A DNA stretch of 64,000 nucleotides from Fasciolopsis buskii (Eukaryota > Platyhelminthes > Trematoda > Plagiorchiida > Fasciolidae): NCBI GenBank assembly GCA_008360955.1, contig LUCM01006436.1:1-64000 (forward strand). The letters are read 5' to 3'. Under the pieces are notes generated by a model. That model was not told where the DNA came from and ran no database searches. It saw only the letters and a list, made by a program, of their open reading frames with translations. The position numbers and the translations under genes are program-made. Below are positions 36,285 through 51,500 of the stretch, in pieces. The stretch's first letter is position 1. Each line of letters opens with the position of its first letter.

Positions 36285-39200
36285 TTTTCTCAAGGACGAG
36301 TTGAGCTTTTATATTAGTTGACTGACCATTTCGCACACGAATTTGTACTTCTGCTATCCACGTTGAATAATTCATTTACACTGCTGCTGTATTTGGCCAA
36401 GGAATATCCTTTTGTATAGTGAAAATTTGTCAAGATTCAGAAGAAGCATGACGGTTAAAGGTAAACACGATTCTGTTGTATAAGCGCCTCCACTCGTCTG
36501 GACAGAAATGCAGCAACGTACGTTGTTTCGGATGCAATCCAAAGTTGTCAGCGGAAATATTTTGATTGGTACAAAAGCTAGTAGTTGAAAAAAACTGACC
36601 TTCATAAGTTGAGAATTTTCGTTACTGAAAACACCCGATTAATAGCAATGACTTGCACTGCATCGGTTAAAACTGTCGTTGATCCAGCAAAGAGGAGTCA
36701 CTCTTAGTGTTCGTTTGATACAATGAAAGATTCCACGTCCAATTGGGTCGAATAAGTACCTAAACTTCTGACAATCGTATGGAATTTCCGTCTCCATTCG
36801 ATTTTGCTGTGCTGGACAGTTTAAGGGATTTAAAATGTTTTCTCGTTGCATTTGCCGTGAACAGTATCTGTTCTGCTGAAACCATTTGTGTAGTATGATT
36901 GAAGTGGGTCGTGGAACAAAACAAACAATGCGACAAACTCACGCGTTTTACAATTAAAGGCATACTGAACTTCATGGCCACTGAACTTCCAATCGAACGA
37001 ACTCCGAATTCTGCCACATTTACAAGGAGTCTTCGGAAAGGGAACTTCGAACTGAACTGACTCACGGTCCCGTAATCCACGTCATTTATTTGTTTTAATT
37101 AACAACGCTTGTTGGATTCCTTCCATGGGATCGATTATGATGCTCACCTGGCTTCTACTTTTCCAGCTACTCAAGCTATTATTTCAACCTCGACCGTCAT
37201 AGAAACGTGAACGATGAACAGTCAATATTTCCCTACTGAAGATGATTAGAGATTTTTGTCTGATCTTATGGGTCCTGTTTCGTTGGTTTGAACATGCTGA
37301 GTCTCCAGAACGTAACCTCGCTTTTGACTTACGTGAGGAATAACTACATTTCGTTAGGTAATTAACAAGCAGATAATGGATCCTGCCTCGATCGTGTTTG
37401 TTCAAACGTGGTCAAGAACTAAATCATCGCTGTCCAAACTATGTTGCGTGTAGCTAACATTAATCTTCCTCTAAATGACTAATACAAAACCCTGTATCCG
37501 TACAAGTCCAAAGAGATTCACCGGATAATATAAAAACACTGTTATCCGCATTTATTTTCACCCTGCAACGACTAATTTCGCATAATTTTACGTGGTTTTT
37601 CCGGGTAAGTGCTTTTCAAATGCTGGTCCATATTTGGAAAGGAAAACGAGACAAAACCGAGGCATTACATTCTGAGTAAAAAGTGCAAAGTAATATGTAA
37701 AAGAATGCTTTAAGATAGTACCGACTAGGAGAATCATGTCTGTTGAACCATTAACTGGTATTTCGCGCCTGCGCAAATGTTTCGCCAGTCGAAAAACAAA
37801 ACGCTTCTAGAAGATTAGTTTTACGCAATTTGATGCGGCAAGCATTGGAACACATTTGGAATGGAAGTTGCATGAAGGCGATAAGTGGTTGGACAACCGG
37901 TACTGTTGTCCAAAAGCTATACTGTCGGGGTATAAATTCAGTCAACTTTTGATGTGTCAACTGATAAGTTCAAAAATAAGTGGTAAAATTACACCTCGAA
38001 TTTTGTTGTATTGGAAAATGGTTGGAGGGTGGATTCGAACATTGTTAATAACGGATTCCAAACCGATTTCTGTCTCCAAGTCGGATATCGGAACAAAAAC
38101 TAAGGGATGGCAAAGTGTTTTACGTCCATACCATCCAAGCAGGTTCACTAAGTTGTGTCGCAAAACCCCAAATCCCGGGAGATCCAAACGCAAACAGTCA
38201 GTGGCACTGTTGTGAACTTCCGCGTAACCAACAATAATGGCGCGTTGATTTCATTCAGCAAACCTCTCTTGGTACTGTTGAGGTATTTCTTGACTCCATT
38301 CGTATATTAACGTAAAAAGGTGTGAGGTGAAATTTGCGTAAAGTCAGAATCTGTCAGATGCAATTGCTCACAGATGGTGGATTAATCTTATGCCGCTAGG
38401 TGACTTGCTTTTGTATCAGTTTCAGATGCATCAAAATGCCACCAACAAGTAATCAGCTTTGCTAAAAAGGCCCCGGTTCAAACGTTATGAATAAGCTAGA
38501 AAAAACCTAATACAAAAATACAGGGAGGAATATTTGTGATAATATTCTACTTTTTAATCAAACCCCACTTTGATTTTGTTCCCAGTTTTGCCTTTTAGTG
38601 CTATGATTCTCGTTAGTGTTGATCTCACTCATCCATCCCATAACTGTTATCAAAACATACTTTGGTCACCCAGTCTAGCACTTCAAGTTAACTCTGTTTG
38701 ATCAATGCAACTGTTTTCTCAGTTGAACTCAGGAAGTGGTTTCAAGGACCACAAAGATTTGTACCGGAGACCTGTTCGGCAAGAACGATTTTATTCGTTC
38801 ATGCAGGAAGAGTGTTTTAAGAAGTAATGCATGCATTATCAAAAAACTTCACACTGCATCTAAGAAGTAAACACTCTAGGAAGGAGAAAACGAAGTATTG
38901 CTCGAAATGCTAGTTTCTCGGTGAGACTTCCGTCTGTTTCAGCAGTATGTTAGCAAACTGACTTTTGTTGCCTTGACTAGTTTAATTTCAACACCGTAAT
39001 TTACGAAATGGCCACATTCATGATCACGTTAAATGGATGCCTAGGCAACAACATCATTCATGGTGCGTGACAAACGCGGCGTGGTCAGGAATTGGAACAA
39101 AGGATATTTCCCATTCCAGTTGCAAAGAAAGAAAATCTAGGCCAACACAGTAATCTGAAAGTCGTCACGGTTAGTTGCAAAATAAAACAGATTATCTATA

Positions 39201-42200
39201 TCTGTTATTGCTGCCCTCATTGCAAATCCCAGTGACCTGATCTTACTCGTTTGTGTGTTTCAGCCTAACAGTTCTAATCATGCCAACTCTATTCTGTTTA
39301 CCATCTCGCTTCGTGTTCATGAAAACAAAAGCTTTTCGAATATCTTGAAAGCCCCTCGTCAAACTGAATTTTCAGTCCATAAAATAAACAAAATTTTACT
39401 GTAAAATGAAAATTAACAGTCAGATTTGATAAACTTGTTTGTGTTGACATACTGTCAAGGGATTCTAAAAGATTATTCTATTGTTGTCGGATATTGGGAA
39501 AACATTAGAGCGGTAAATTTTTCGAAAATGTCTCAAGTTCAAAACCGTTCAATTCAAATGTGGATCGAAATAATCGGATTCCGGGCAAGATAAATTGTCA
39601 AGTTTAGGCGAATGCACTAAGGATGTAAGATTTCTATTCTTTTCATTTTCATATCTGATGTCTTATTTGATCCCCTGTCTTGTTTTGTCACCGAAAAACT
39701 AATAAATCCCCGATAAATCCGTCTTACTCAATGTCTGCTGCCGTCCTTCTATATGTTCTTGTACGCGAATGTACTAGTACATGATTTACGCGACACATCT
39801 GGATACAATCTGAGATTCGTTGCTTGGAATCTTATGTCTCGACTCCCAGTTTACTCACTATATGAACGTTTATCATTGTTATTATTCACATGAGTGTCAT
39901 GCTGTTATGTCCAAAGAAGGTTGGCCATGCCTGTTGGCTCCAAGCAATCGGAATTTGCCGTCATGCGTTTCTGAGTTGGAACTTGAAACAGTACCCAGAA
40001 TTTTCGAATGTTGACTAGTCCGCCTGCCGTACAGCTAATCTATATTTTGCTCTGGATGAGATTTCACGCATCCAAATGAAGGGCAAATTAAGCGAGCTTT
40101 TGTTTTTACAACAAATAAGGAAAAGCTGTGAAATAAATTAATTTCATCGCATGGGATTCGTAGACAACGACCACTCGGAGCGATATGTTCGCAGGGCAGT
40201 TGAAAAAAAAGTAGGCTGGTCAGGTTGCGCGAGAGCTGGGGAGAAACCTACACGCGGTTGGTCGTTGATCGAAAGAATTTCGAGAGGGTAGGTAATTCAA
40301 TTACCTCTATTATCAGTGATCGGCAGGATATTTCTTTCCGTAAGGTCCAAGTAGTAATTCACTTTCCAGGCGGTTGTCCTCAAACAGGTAAAAAAATGTG
40401 GTTGATTCGTTGACACTCTTCGTTGGGCAAAAATTTTGTTGCAATTATGGACTCATTACACTAGTCGCATCACAAGTCAAATCTTACCCAAATTTGTAAC
40501 TATCTCCTGATTTGGTTGCCTACAAGATTTAGATATTGTTTTTTATTCCCCTAGATTCAAAACAGGCAATCAAGAATTGTCACATGTTTGTTACTGGCCA
40601 TGGGTGAAACGCATCTTTGCATTTAAGTCACAACTCGCGCACGGAACCACTTAAGCTCAGAAATTTTGTCGTCTTTATTCTATTTCCGACTGTCTGATGC
40701 ACATGAACCTATTTCCCTAATTGACGTTCACACCCGTTTCTTTCAGCGAACATTCACATTTGGAGACATATGCGGAAAGCTGGGACTGATATTCCTCAAC
40801 AAATCACTGGCGTTAGTGAATCAGTTTGAGAGAAAATAACCAATGCAGATGAATTGAAACAAGCTCGCTTCTATTTCTTTGTGACTGAAAATTTAGGATC
40901 CTATGTTCCGAGGGTTTTCCTTGGCATGTTTGTTATTTGTTACTTTGTGTCATGTTTATGAAACCCCTCTTCACAGGCGAGGATTTAATATTTGCGCCTG
41001 AACGGCCATGGTGAAAAAATAAGTGACAGTCTCAATTTAGTGTTGGATGGTAGACAAAAATGTCGTCAGGACTGTTCTCCTATTGCTTATTGTTCTATAA
41101 AATTGTCCTCCATGTGTCTAACCTGTTACAGTCCCTCAGCTAGACATCGTTAACTGGAAGTTGATCACTCTCGACAAGGAGCAGCCGTGCTGATTTCCGC
41201 TGGTGAGTGACAGGTTTCGTCAACCGCGTTTCCGCCTCGTTTGCAAGGTGCTGGTCAACGCTTCAGTGCACGGTGAAGACACTTCACAGTTCACAGACAA
41301 AGAATGCCAAGAACGCAAGTTTAACTGACCGAAACACGCACTTGTTTACGCTTCAGTGCACAACAGATCTCCGAGGAAAGTTTCGGAACATATGGCAGGA
41401 GAAAAAATGTCATTGTTTGAACCGATCTAAAACGCTGCGAAAATGACTAAAGAAATAAGCAATGGTGAGTCAAACTTCGGTACTTATCAATGTATGTAGA
41501 CAAGGTGATGGAACACTTAGTGATATGATGTGAATAAAACATGCTGTCCTGTTTACCTTGTGTACATAAAAGAAAAGTGAAGAAAATGAAGGTTGTGGTG
41601 AGTGAACGGAATATAATATTTACATAATCACTTTATTCAGGTCGCTATTCACAGGTTAGTTTTGGCAAAACATTCTTCATCGTGACAAGTGTTTCTCCAT
41701 TTCTAAATCTTCTATACGCATTCGTTTTTCCTAGGCTTACCGGCTGAAGATTGGTCAGAGCGATCTTCAGTTACTCATTGATTTATTGCATTCAAAAAGG
41801 GAAAATCAAAATTGTAAACAAACATTTTCCAGGAATGTAAGTTATAGGGAACACGAGACGAACAGTATAGATTGAATGTTCTCTAAGAGTATCCGGAGGG
41901 AATTGAGTTCGGAGTGTAACAAAAAATGTGTCATGTAGAACGTTTAATGTAATATTGTGTGAGGACAGGTTTTACAAGAAAACATTGCTTGAGAAAACGT
42001 ACTGCAGAAAACCAAAGCTCTCGGAATTTAGACCATATTCAAAGCAGTGCTGTAACACTATAACATTTTGTACAGAGTGTCTATCGCGAAACGAACCAGT
42101 GCCAGTTGACCGTACTGAGACTAGCACTCCCTCAGGTTGGCTGAAATCGTGAGAGGGACAGAAACAATTCAAGTGAATAACTTGGTAAAACATAAGATTC

Positions 42201-45200
42201 GTCATTCACCTTAAGTCTTGTCATCATTTTCAAGGACATTGGAAAACTGTACAATGAGTACCTGTTTCAATTATGGCGAGCTGGAATTTGCGTTGTCTCA
42301 GTTTATTTTATTTCTTTTCGTTGGTAACCCATGCAAAACAATGTAGGGGAGGGAGTAGATGTCAGATGACAATCGTTCCAGGTCATGGTTTTCTCTTTAA
42401 AGTTTATGCAAATAAAGTTGTTATAGATCATCGTGAAATTTTCGATCTTCTACATAAGAAAAGAGCATAGTTTCTGTTCGCACTCGAAACCGAAAGAGAA
42501 GTATTGCAGTTTCCCATCGAGGACCGTGGGGTTGATGCCCACAGCAAAATGAACATGTAGTCAGAATGTTGCCGTTACTCCTCCTATGGGCCAATTTAGG
42601 CAAAGATATAACACGTTGACGCTTGCTCTAATAACTTACGAAAACATTGGTGACTTCGTTTAAGCAAACGTCTCGACTACTATCACGTCTACCCTGAACT
42701 ACCAAGAAATGCATGCACCCCACAGCACCACGGGTCACCGTCCTCTTTGTTCATTCTGGATCTTGCTCCAGAGTAATGGAGAAATTTATGCTGAATTTGG
42801 ATGAGTCGCCTGCGGTTCCAGAGAGATGTGTCATCTACCGTAACATGATTTCGTGGCAGAAATGAAGCAGCAAAATTCCTTATTTCTGACTATCTATTAT
42901 GTAACCTGATTTATTCTCGAGGTCCATTTTGCATAGACTTGACTTTCGCTCATATTTTATGGTGGACATTGCCTATACCAGAGTTCACTACATCGGGAAA
43001 TTTACTGCAATCAATCGGCGAGATACAGTGATGTTAACTTTTATCAACTCCAATAATTCTGTATTGCATAAGTGAGATCGATAGGTTGGTTTTTATTTCT
43101 TCTGTTCACTGGGCATCATTTCATCGTTTTCACTGCGACTTTTGATTCCGTTTTATTTTTACCAATTTTCATTACGTCTAGGCCGCCTGGGGGCCACCTC
43201 GGAACATTCTGATGGAGATTAAATTTCTGCCATTTCCTAGTCGCGTTCAGCTTTCTGATGTTATCGATTTCAAAAAAATTGTCAGTATGAAAATAGTAGT
43301 GAACTGTTATGAATCAAAAACGTTAGCAGAAGTTTAATAAAATTAATTTGGACAGACTATCTGTGCTTGTAAACAGTTAGCATATTTTTGAGATTTCAGG
43401 TGGATTACAGTTCACACAGTTCCACGATACAAATATTACTTATTACGTCATGTAATCGACCTAGTAACACGAACAGGGTGATATGAGGTCAGAAATTCAT
43501 GGGAAAAATATTCAGCCATTGATGCCACCATCAGACAGTTGCGGAATCAATGTCAAGGTATAGGTTACAAATTATGTTCGCCTTAAAGAAATGTCAGATT
43601 AAAGCTGTAATAAATGCCAAAAGCGGCTACTTTGGGTGATTTTCTTTGATCATTCAATTTGCTGCCCCGCTTCACTGTCGTTCATTTGAAGCCAGCCTTA
43701 CAAATGAATTTTTTCCCCAACGGAAATAGCATAGATTTAGATAGCAAAAAATCAAGACTAAATGAAACTGTGCTGTGAAATGTTCATTTCCGAATTTATT
43801 CCTCACAATCACATACGTACACCCATGCACAGAGACCAATCTCGCGAAATCTGCATGTCTCTGTCTGCCTGCCTGTGCTACGTGTTTATTCTCCCCACTT
43901 CTAAATGCACACAAGGCGAAAAAATTTCCGCTGGGTACTGTGTTGCACACAACGATTGAAAACGAAACATTAGCAGGTTCTGAACATTTTCAATGTAAAG
44001 GAATAATTTCTGGAGGTCTGAGCCAGTTAGATGGCAAGGCGATTGGCAAAGAGTTCACCTGGTAGAATTGTCTGTGAACAAATCTGTACTCATAGAATGC
44101 AGTTGTAAGCTTCAGACCATTTCCTCGATTAGTTGAAATTAATTCTGCAAGGTACATGATACGCTGGACAGTGGGGTTGGAATTCAGTCAGGTAAACGTT
44201 TTTGCATTCTAATATTGATCGTCGAGGGACGAAACAGACTGCGGGGATGAGTTCTATGAGAGGAAACAATTAAAACCGGCAATGGAATGTGATGCATCTG
44301 AACTCAGCGCACTAGTCCAATGCCAGTAGAGGGAGAAAAGTGTAATATCTTTTTTCGTCTAAAGGAAGCTTTGATCCTAGGTAGTAAATTGTGTCGACTA
44401 GCAGGGTGCAAAATAAAGCCGCGGAATGGATCCAAATGCGTGAACCCAAAATATTCTGCTAAGGATGCAATTTTTATTGACAGGTGTCATTTTGTTGACA
44501 TGTTCGTTGACGGACAATAGAACAACCAGTGGAAATAATTTTGGATTGGCCAGTCCATTAAGACAGATTAGCAGTCACAATTTAACAGTTTTTGTCAATC
44601 AAGGGAAATGCGTCCTTTAATCGACTGTCACTGATGACCAGAATTCGAGAACCACTTGACCGGATTAATTTAACGACGCACATGGGACAAAGCACTGTGT
44701 ACTAAACTAGAAGACTGCGGGACATAATTAGGTCGGCCGTTATTTCACTAGCTTGTAATCGTAAGGCCGCATGAAAGTCATTCTCAAGTGACTGGACCCA
44801 CAGATTCAAGACAATAAATCAAAATAGGCAGTATTAGCCCACATTTTAGAGCAAAAGCAGTATATTTCTGCTGAGTAATCCTTCAAAACACTCCGGCTTT
44901 TCTTCTTCTTATACATCTCGAGGAGGCTTTGAGTCATTTTTTTACTCCAATTCCAACTAAAGGCCGGTTTTACCTGTTGCATGCACAACATTAAGTGGTA
45001 ATGGCAGCTGGAAAGATCCACAGTTGCCTGTTATATTTTGAGTTGCAGTGCACACTTTTGTGACCGGTGTCACTGATTGCAAACGTTCAGATTGGACTCT
45101 TAAGAGATTGGTCGGTACCCTGTTGTCTTCTCGGTGCATGTTAAGAACCACAGATATACTATACCGTTTCCTATTTTGATTCGGAGTTATATCAGAATTA

Positions 45201-46800
45201 TTCGGACTCATGCTAATAATATTCGACACAGAGTGCAGACAAGTCTCTTTTCATGAGACCTCACAAGAGGAAATCAGCTAGCAGACTGTGAAGCAATATA
45301 TGACCAGCGTAAATGTAATGATTTAGGATGAATCACTCTTCATACCTATGCAGACGAGGTCTTAATAAGCTAGATCAGTGCTGTTTCCGAATAGTTCTGA
45401 CATAATTCAGGACAGTTATAACCTAATTCCGAAATATTACGGGAAATGGTGCGATAGTGCTTGTTACTTTCGGGAGTGGTAGTGTATAGACGAACTGTCC
45501 AACGTGTCTTCCTGTGATGCGGCAAAAAGTGCATGGTCTTCGTCTGCTAACCAGAAAATTAGTGTGGTAATAACCAGCCAAATTGGAGACGGAAAAATAA
45601 TGAGTACAGTCTATCGAAACACCCAATATTCTTCGTAGTTTCGAGGAATTTTGTCAGTGGCTTTACTGATGGCTTGCAACCCTACTGTCTTAGTTTGTCT
45701 AACTTACTTCTTCTGCTCCTTTCGCTTCCTGCAGAGACGGTGCTCCCGTTAGGAATTTAAATCCGGTCAATGAATAAACAAATACTGCTGGGACAAGATG
45801 AACTGGAAATGCACGGACAATTCGGTTCTCGCTTGAAATGGTCATACAATCGCTTTCATGTAACCGCACAAAGTTTGTCCAGAAGCAGATCCATTGGCTT
45901 TGCTAACAGCTGTCGGCTCAAAGAACACTGTGTGACGAAACAATAAGTAAAATTTCTCGCAAAGATCCTATTAATCAGTATTTAATCAGGGTGTTAGAGC
46001 TAACGGAACCGACAAAATAGGACCGCATTTACGATAAACTTTCGCCAACGTGACCTTCGTTTAACCGATCGACACGAATTGTACAGTTGCACTTTTTCGC
46101 ATCATGTTTGCCATTTGAGTGAAGGAACAAAGGAGGTTCTTGCTCAGATTTTTACCGTTCAGTTAAGTGGTTACCGTTCGACGGTTGTCGAGTGTTTGTG
46201 GTACACTCCAGTACACTTACGGAACCAACGAGTGGTTGCCAAGTGAGGGCAGTTATAAGCAAATTGCAGACTGTGCTGGATGTAGCCAAGACAATGGCGA
46301 ACTGGAACGCGTTGTCGTGCTTAGTGGTCACTCGTAACAATGGCATAATTAGGTGGCAACCATTGCTCGTCCTTTGGCAATCCCTAATAGTTAAGTCAGT
46401 CTTATTATTTATTCGTGTCTGTGACTACGATGAGCCGTCGTTGTTTGTTATTTATGTTTGCATTCGAAGGATCTGTTTCTGGGATAAACGGTTAACATTT
46501 TTTGTCAAAATGTCTCACAAGACTAAAGAAATGAAGTCAAAAGATGGATTGAAAATATTTAGATAAACAAAACGATCCAGGAACGTGAAATACCAAATTC
46601 TAAAACCGAAGTGCAGTTCAGTCTGTAATTTGGTTTTGCATGTGAGTAAATAAAAATAATTGTGGAACAAAGTTTTTCTAGAGGTCATTGCTGCCATCAA
46701 AGCTGAGATCAGGTGGTTGGATGTACTGTGTGCGAACAAACCTTGGGAACGAAGACGGCCGAGAGATTTGGAAATTCTTTAAAGGACCGTGCACCTTAAA
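36285..46800. other. unassigned sequence, no gene seen
   Basis: About 10.5 kb of AT-rich sequence. The longest frames (124 codons at 46192-46566 plus, 119 codons at 37856-38215 plus, 106 codons at 36760-37080 minus) have no recognisable domain. A small inverted repeat GTGGG/CCCAC surrounds GTTGATG near 42527-42545. No LINE motifs or SINE cores were found. Confidence 0.35.
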
Positions 46801-48360
46801 ATCAAAATCCAACCCTAATGTTCTGCAGTTCAACCATCGTTGATGAAAAAGCTCTCGTCAGTTGTCACTTCCTACTCCGTCTGTTGCTTTTAATGATGTC
46901 TGTCCAGTTTTGGAAGACACATTCTTGTGATATTTGCTCAAATTTTCGAGCAATAAACTTTCGGGACCCGCTCTGTCTCTCTGGCCAATCAAAACTTGAG
47001 CATCTCATCTCGCAGCTCCATTATGCAAACTTTTCAACACTTGTGCAGTGTGAACGGAACCATCCTTCATTGTTGGAAATCCGTAAAAATGAGACCAATT
47101 TCCAAGAAAGGACTCGGAAAGTAACATGCCATTGGCTGCCCGTGAGCCCTTTTGAAGGTCCACGAGAACCTGATTCACAATGCAATTTTAACGGACGTAA
47201 GATCCACCTACCTAACCAGCTTTCATACAAACCTCTGTTTACATTTGATGCTTGGAGCTATATTTTTTCCTAGGTTCTTATTTCGATTGGATTCTGGGTT
47301 TGTTGAGGCTTTTGCTCCCTGAACTGCTACACGTTTCCTCAGATCCTTCACAAAACGGCGCTACCCCCGGTTGTTTTAATGCTTTGCGTGACCATTTTTA
47401 CAATCGTTCTGCGTCCACCAATTCCGATAAGATTAGGCCGTCAAACCTTCCGGTCACTTCAGCCTTTTTCCAACAGTTCAATCCAGGCCTATCTTTTCTC
47501 CATCTCTGCCCTAAAACGGTTCCAAATTTCCCCAATTTTGCCAATTGCAAATTTCTCCATGACGTGGCGTTTGGGTATCCTTAAAATGTTTCAGGCGTTC
47601 TTGGTCATTTAGAAGACGATATAAAAAAATACTCAGTGATTAATTTTCCTCTCACTCTCTATCGCTGACTACTCTTAGGTGTGTTAATGTCCTCTTTAAT
47701 CTTCGATGTGATTCCGGGTTTCATTTATTTTCAGTGATCTTAGCGATTGATAACAAATACTTGTGCGAATATCCTGTTGTCAATCACCCTGGACTAGATT
47801 TTACCTGCCATGATTGCGTGGACAAAGCATGTTGCATCCGTGTTCTGCAAGATGCTCAGACTCACTTTTGTGTTCTTTCAACCGATAAAGATCAGAGTGC
47901 TCCTTAGGCTTGTTCCTGAGTTTATTATTTCATTCATTTTCACTCATTGGCTCTACTACTCCCCACTGTTTTTTCTCAGCTTGAAGTGGTTGGATTTCAT
48001 CCTTATTGTCAAATCTCTAAAACTGCTCACTCGTTGCGGTGGAAGTGGCAAAGGTCGAATTGCTGATTACTTTCTGCACGACGTTTTTTCAACTGTGATT
48101 AATTTCCAGAGAGTGTGCAATTCGACACTAACCAGTGTTGTCGAAAGCGTTGTCTCAATTTTCAACCAATTCCACACTTCGTCTCTTCAATTCTCGTATC
48201 TTTACTTCTAGGAGCAATGCTATGCCTTACTTTGTTCCTCTAGGCATAAATCGCAAACTGGTAAACAGAGGTGTTAATGCTGGCATAGAACTGAAAGATT
48301 TCTGCATTTTTGTTTTCTTTCATCATTTTATCAGGCAGTTTACTTTATCAAACTAAATAC
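46800..48360. other. pyrimidine-rich block, plus strand
   Basis: Over about 1.5 kb the plus strand is visibly rich in C and T, unlike its neighbours, and carries overlapping frames (46818-47273, 47252-47584, 47810-48211, 48135-48356). The asymmetry would fit an A/G-rich retroelement reading on the minus strand, but no motif confirms this. No tandem unit was found. Confidence 0.4.
46818..47273 (+). other. longest uninterrupted open frame (151 codons), not identified
   Basis: Begins ATG at 46818 and stays open for 151 codons to the TAG at 47271, within CCTAGG after a T-rich stretch that also looks like a splice acceptor. The translation has a hydrophobic Leu-rich start (LLRLLLLMMSVQF) and a more polar remainder with several Cys and His, but no motif I recognise. 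A 69-codon frame overlaps on the minus strand. It lies in a strongly pyrimidine-biased block, in which stop codons are rarer on the plus strand, so chance is a serious explanation. Confidence 0.15.
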
Positions 48361-48384
48361 TGATAAGTATTTGCATTAACCCTG

Positions 48385-48540
48385 AATGATCAAGCAGATA
48401 GGTCCGTGGCATTCGGACATGCAGTTCGCGGGAATGGATCCTCCTACTGCCGTTCAATTTCCCCACTTGGCGGCCTCCTGTGTGCCGCGGCCTTCTTTCT
48501 GAGAATGACGTACGCGGTCATTTCATTAAACAAATTAGAA
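48385..48540 (+). repeat. tRNA-derived SINE, decayed head and intact core
   Basis: The core TCAATTTCCCCACTTGGCGG at about 48455-48474 and the following CCTCCTGTG match the 30.8 kb SINE. The tail also matches: GAGAATGACGTACGCGGTCA then TTTCATTAAA. The box B position reads CGCGGGAATGGATCC (48427-48441), a clear decay of CGCGGTTTCGAATCC, so the internal promoter is probably dead. Confidence 0.75.
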
Positions 48541-51500
48541 AAAATGTGTTCATCGAGCGTTTTCCTTTTTTTGTGCTGAAGATTCGCTCTCATTCGTGCA
48601 CAAATGCGCTACTGAACTGGAAGATAAATTACAGACCTGAAAGTTCGCTCCATTGGGCCAGGTTCAGCAGGTCGGGTGAGCACTGCGCAAGATTATTTTG
48701 CGAGGTAATTTTAGAGCAAGGTCTGAGCATAGGAATCAGTTACTCAGTGGGACTGACAAAACTGCTCTGAATGAATTGAGATCACGAGAGAGAATTTCCA
48801 AATGTTGCATTAAAAGGACGGATAATATTACACAGGAAAGGCAGGAATAATATGAGTGGACGCACATGCTTGGGAATCCTAGATTACTAGATCTGACACT
48901 ACCTGAGTACAGGAATGTAGTTTGTGAACACAGAAGGAATAAGCAATTAACAGCGGAAGTGGCTGTCCGTACCACGTGGTTCACTACGAATTAATTGAGT
49001 CAAATCTAGAAACAGAGCTGTTGCTGCCAGTTAAGTTATCTTGACAAGTGATGAATGAGGTGTGATGAAGACGTACTCTGAACACTTGGATAGGTTTGGA
49101 TTAGGCCCACAGGTAGCAAAAGTGATTCCCAAAAGTAATTAATTTTCCTTTTTTTTGTTGAAACTGATGCACATGAAGTGGCTTCAAACACCATTTTTAG
49201 CCCCTTTAAAATCTGGGTCACTAAGATGCCAGTAAGACCAATGGCTTAGGTGAAGAGTAATTATGAGCAAAAGAGTGTGCCGAAATAGCTGAATAGTTGT
49301 CTAAAAAAGGTTTTAACTAACACGATAGACTAGTCAGGAAGTAATTCAGGCGACTGTTGTGGTCACCCAAATGATTCCAATTTTTCTAGCTGTCAGAAAC
49401 GGGGAAGTGTGTCATATGCAAAAATGTTGTTAAGGAAAACAATTACACTCGAATTTGCTTTGTAATTTGAAGCTTTGCTGATTGGGTGAACGGATCAACA
49501 AATCGCATCTAAAGTTTTTAAGGAAAATCGAAATAATGCGTTTGTAAAATCAAATTTTACATTGACGTTTGTTGTTAGATAAAGCACGAAGAACCTTTCT
49601 TGGTAGCGTGTTAACTGACCACCGTGGTGCCAAGATCCTTATGGACAGTATCTATCGATCTGTGAAGCTACCGATAAAAAGATATCTGACGAAAAGTTTA
49701 GCTTGGACTAATCGTGATTAAAAGTTACAATGCCCAGTTACTCAAGAGAACGATCCGGAACACATTTCCTGACATTCTGGATGGTGGTGCCGTTGGCAGT
49801 ATGGTCCAAACAGTCACCTTTCTACCTTGAAATCAGCAATATTGACTTAGTTAATTTGTTCTTGCACACTGTGATGAGTTGTGCATTGTTTTAACTTCCG
49901 TTAACATGCTATTCTTATTTTCATTATTAATAATAACCATACTAATAAGAGCTCTTCCTCTCACACGATTTATCAGCACACTGTCACACAAGAACCGTTG
50001 GTGCTAGTAAACGAAGACAAAATCGGCTCTTTTCCCGAAGAACCGTAACATCCAAAATTTATTGGCACAACTCCTTAAGGGTTCGAAATTATGATAAAAT
50101 AACAGATAGAACTAACAGGTATATGGTCTTCTTTTCTGTTATCTCAGAGTTGGACGGCCCAGATGAGTGTAGCTGTCGATGAAGGCATATGGAGAATAGC
50201 GTGTTGACATGCGAAAACATGCAAACATTCATGTTGGGAGCCTATTTGTAGTTGGGCATTTTGATATTGGGTAGAGTCAAGGTCTAGCCAGACGCATACA
50301 TTTGACCGTATTCTTTCTCGTTTCACCCTCCTTTGTTCGCAGTTACACGTACCAATTAGGTGATATTCATCGCGAACTGTAGGACATCAGTTATAATATC
50401 GGTGGCCACATCATGACATCATGACATTTAGACTTTTCTGGGCAAAATTTGTGAAACCACATGAAACCACGCGATCACTAGAATTCTTTATTTTCTCCAT
50501 CTGCACTTTGATCGATGAGAGGCACTAATTGCCGACCGTTTTGTTCAAAGAGAAAATAATTTTCTAATAAATAGGAACTGCGATTGGAATTCCACAAAAT
50601 GGGCTTATGCATACCATGCCCCCCGAAAAGCCTTGGGCCATTTCACCCCGATTTGCAGACGATTATCGAGGCGGTTATTTCTGCGCAACCAAATCAACGT
50701 GAACCAGGGGAGCTTGGTGAATTTATTGTGTTCGGTAGCATAAACTATGCAAATAATTATGCTCCTGTATATTACCCGGTTGATCCCCGTTAAGTGATTT
50801 TGAAATACGGCTGCACTAGTCAATTTACGTGAGATTAGCCTCGTGGTCGACTTAACGTGCCCTTGCAGTTTGGAGTGGTTAACAGTAACTTTTAAGTAAG
50901 AAAATCCGAACACCCTCCAGCATAACCTCGATTAGCAGCTGGTGAGGTACACTAGAGCATGGGTAACAACTGTTCATGGACTCGAACCTCACAGAGATGG
51001 ACGAGTTTTCGAATTTGAACCAATTCGACGACCGTCAATCGCAAGAAAACAAAAAAATGAATAAATATTATTTTGGATCTTCAAAACTGCTGATGCGAAC
51101 AAATGGAAAGAAAATAGACTTATTATAGGGCGAGTTTTTAACTAGAAAAAAGGAAACATTTTCCCTAAACCTGCTTTTTTCACACGTAAGTGAACTGTTG
51201 TGGTAACTGATATAGAGTTCTTTGAACCGGGGAAACGACTTTTGAGTTGTTTCAATATTGTGTGAAATCGGAGCATTTGGGAAGAACGTCGAGTATTTTG
51301 GTTAATTTACAGGTTTTCATGAATTTCAACGTATTTGATCATAAAATTAGTAAAATGTCCTCATTTGCTTTTGTTGTTCTTTGGGTCGAAGCTTAGATAA
51401 CTTTCGACTTCTTCCGTTTGCTATTCACGGCCGTAGAAAGCTGACGTGATTTGCCAGTTGTTTCATGATAAAATATTGTTGCTATTTCATCACTGCTGGC

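Noticed and set aside
50975..50990. Perfect box B word GGTTCGAGTCC on the minus strand
   Set aside because: No box A at 30-60 bases upstream on that strand and no foldable acceptor stem, so neither a tRNA nor a clear SINE can be supported.
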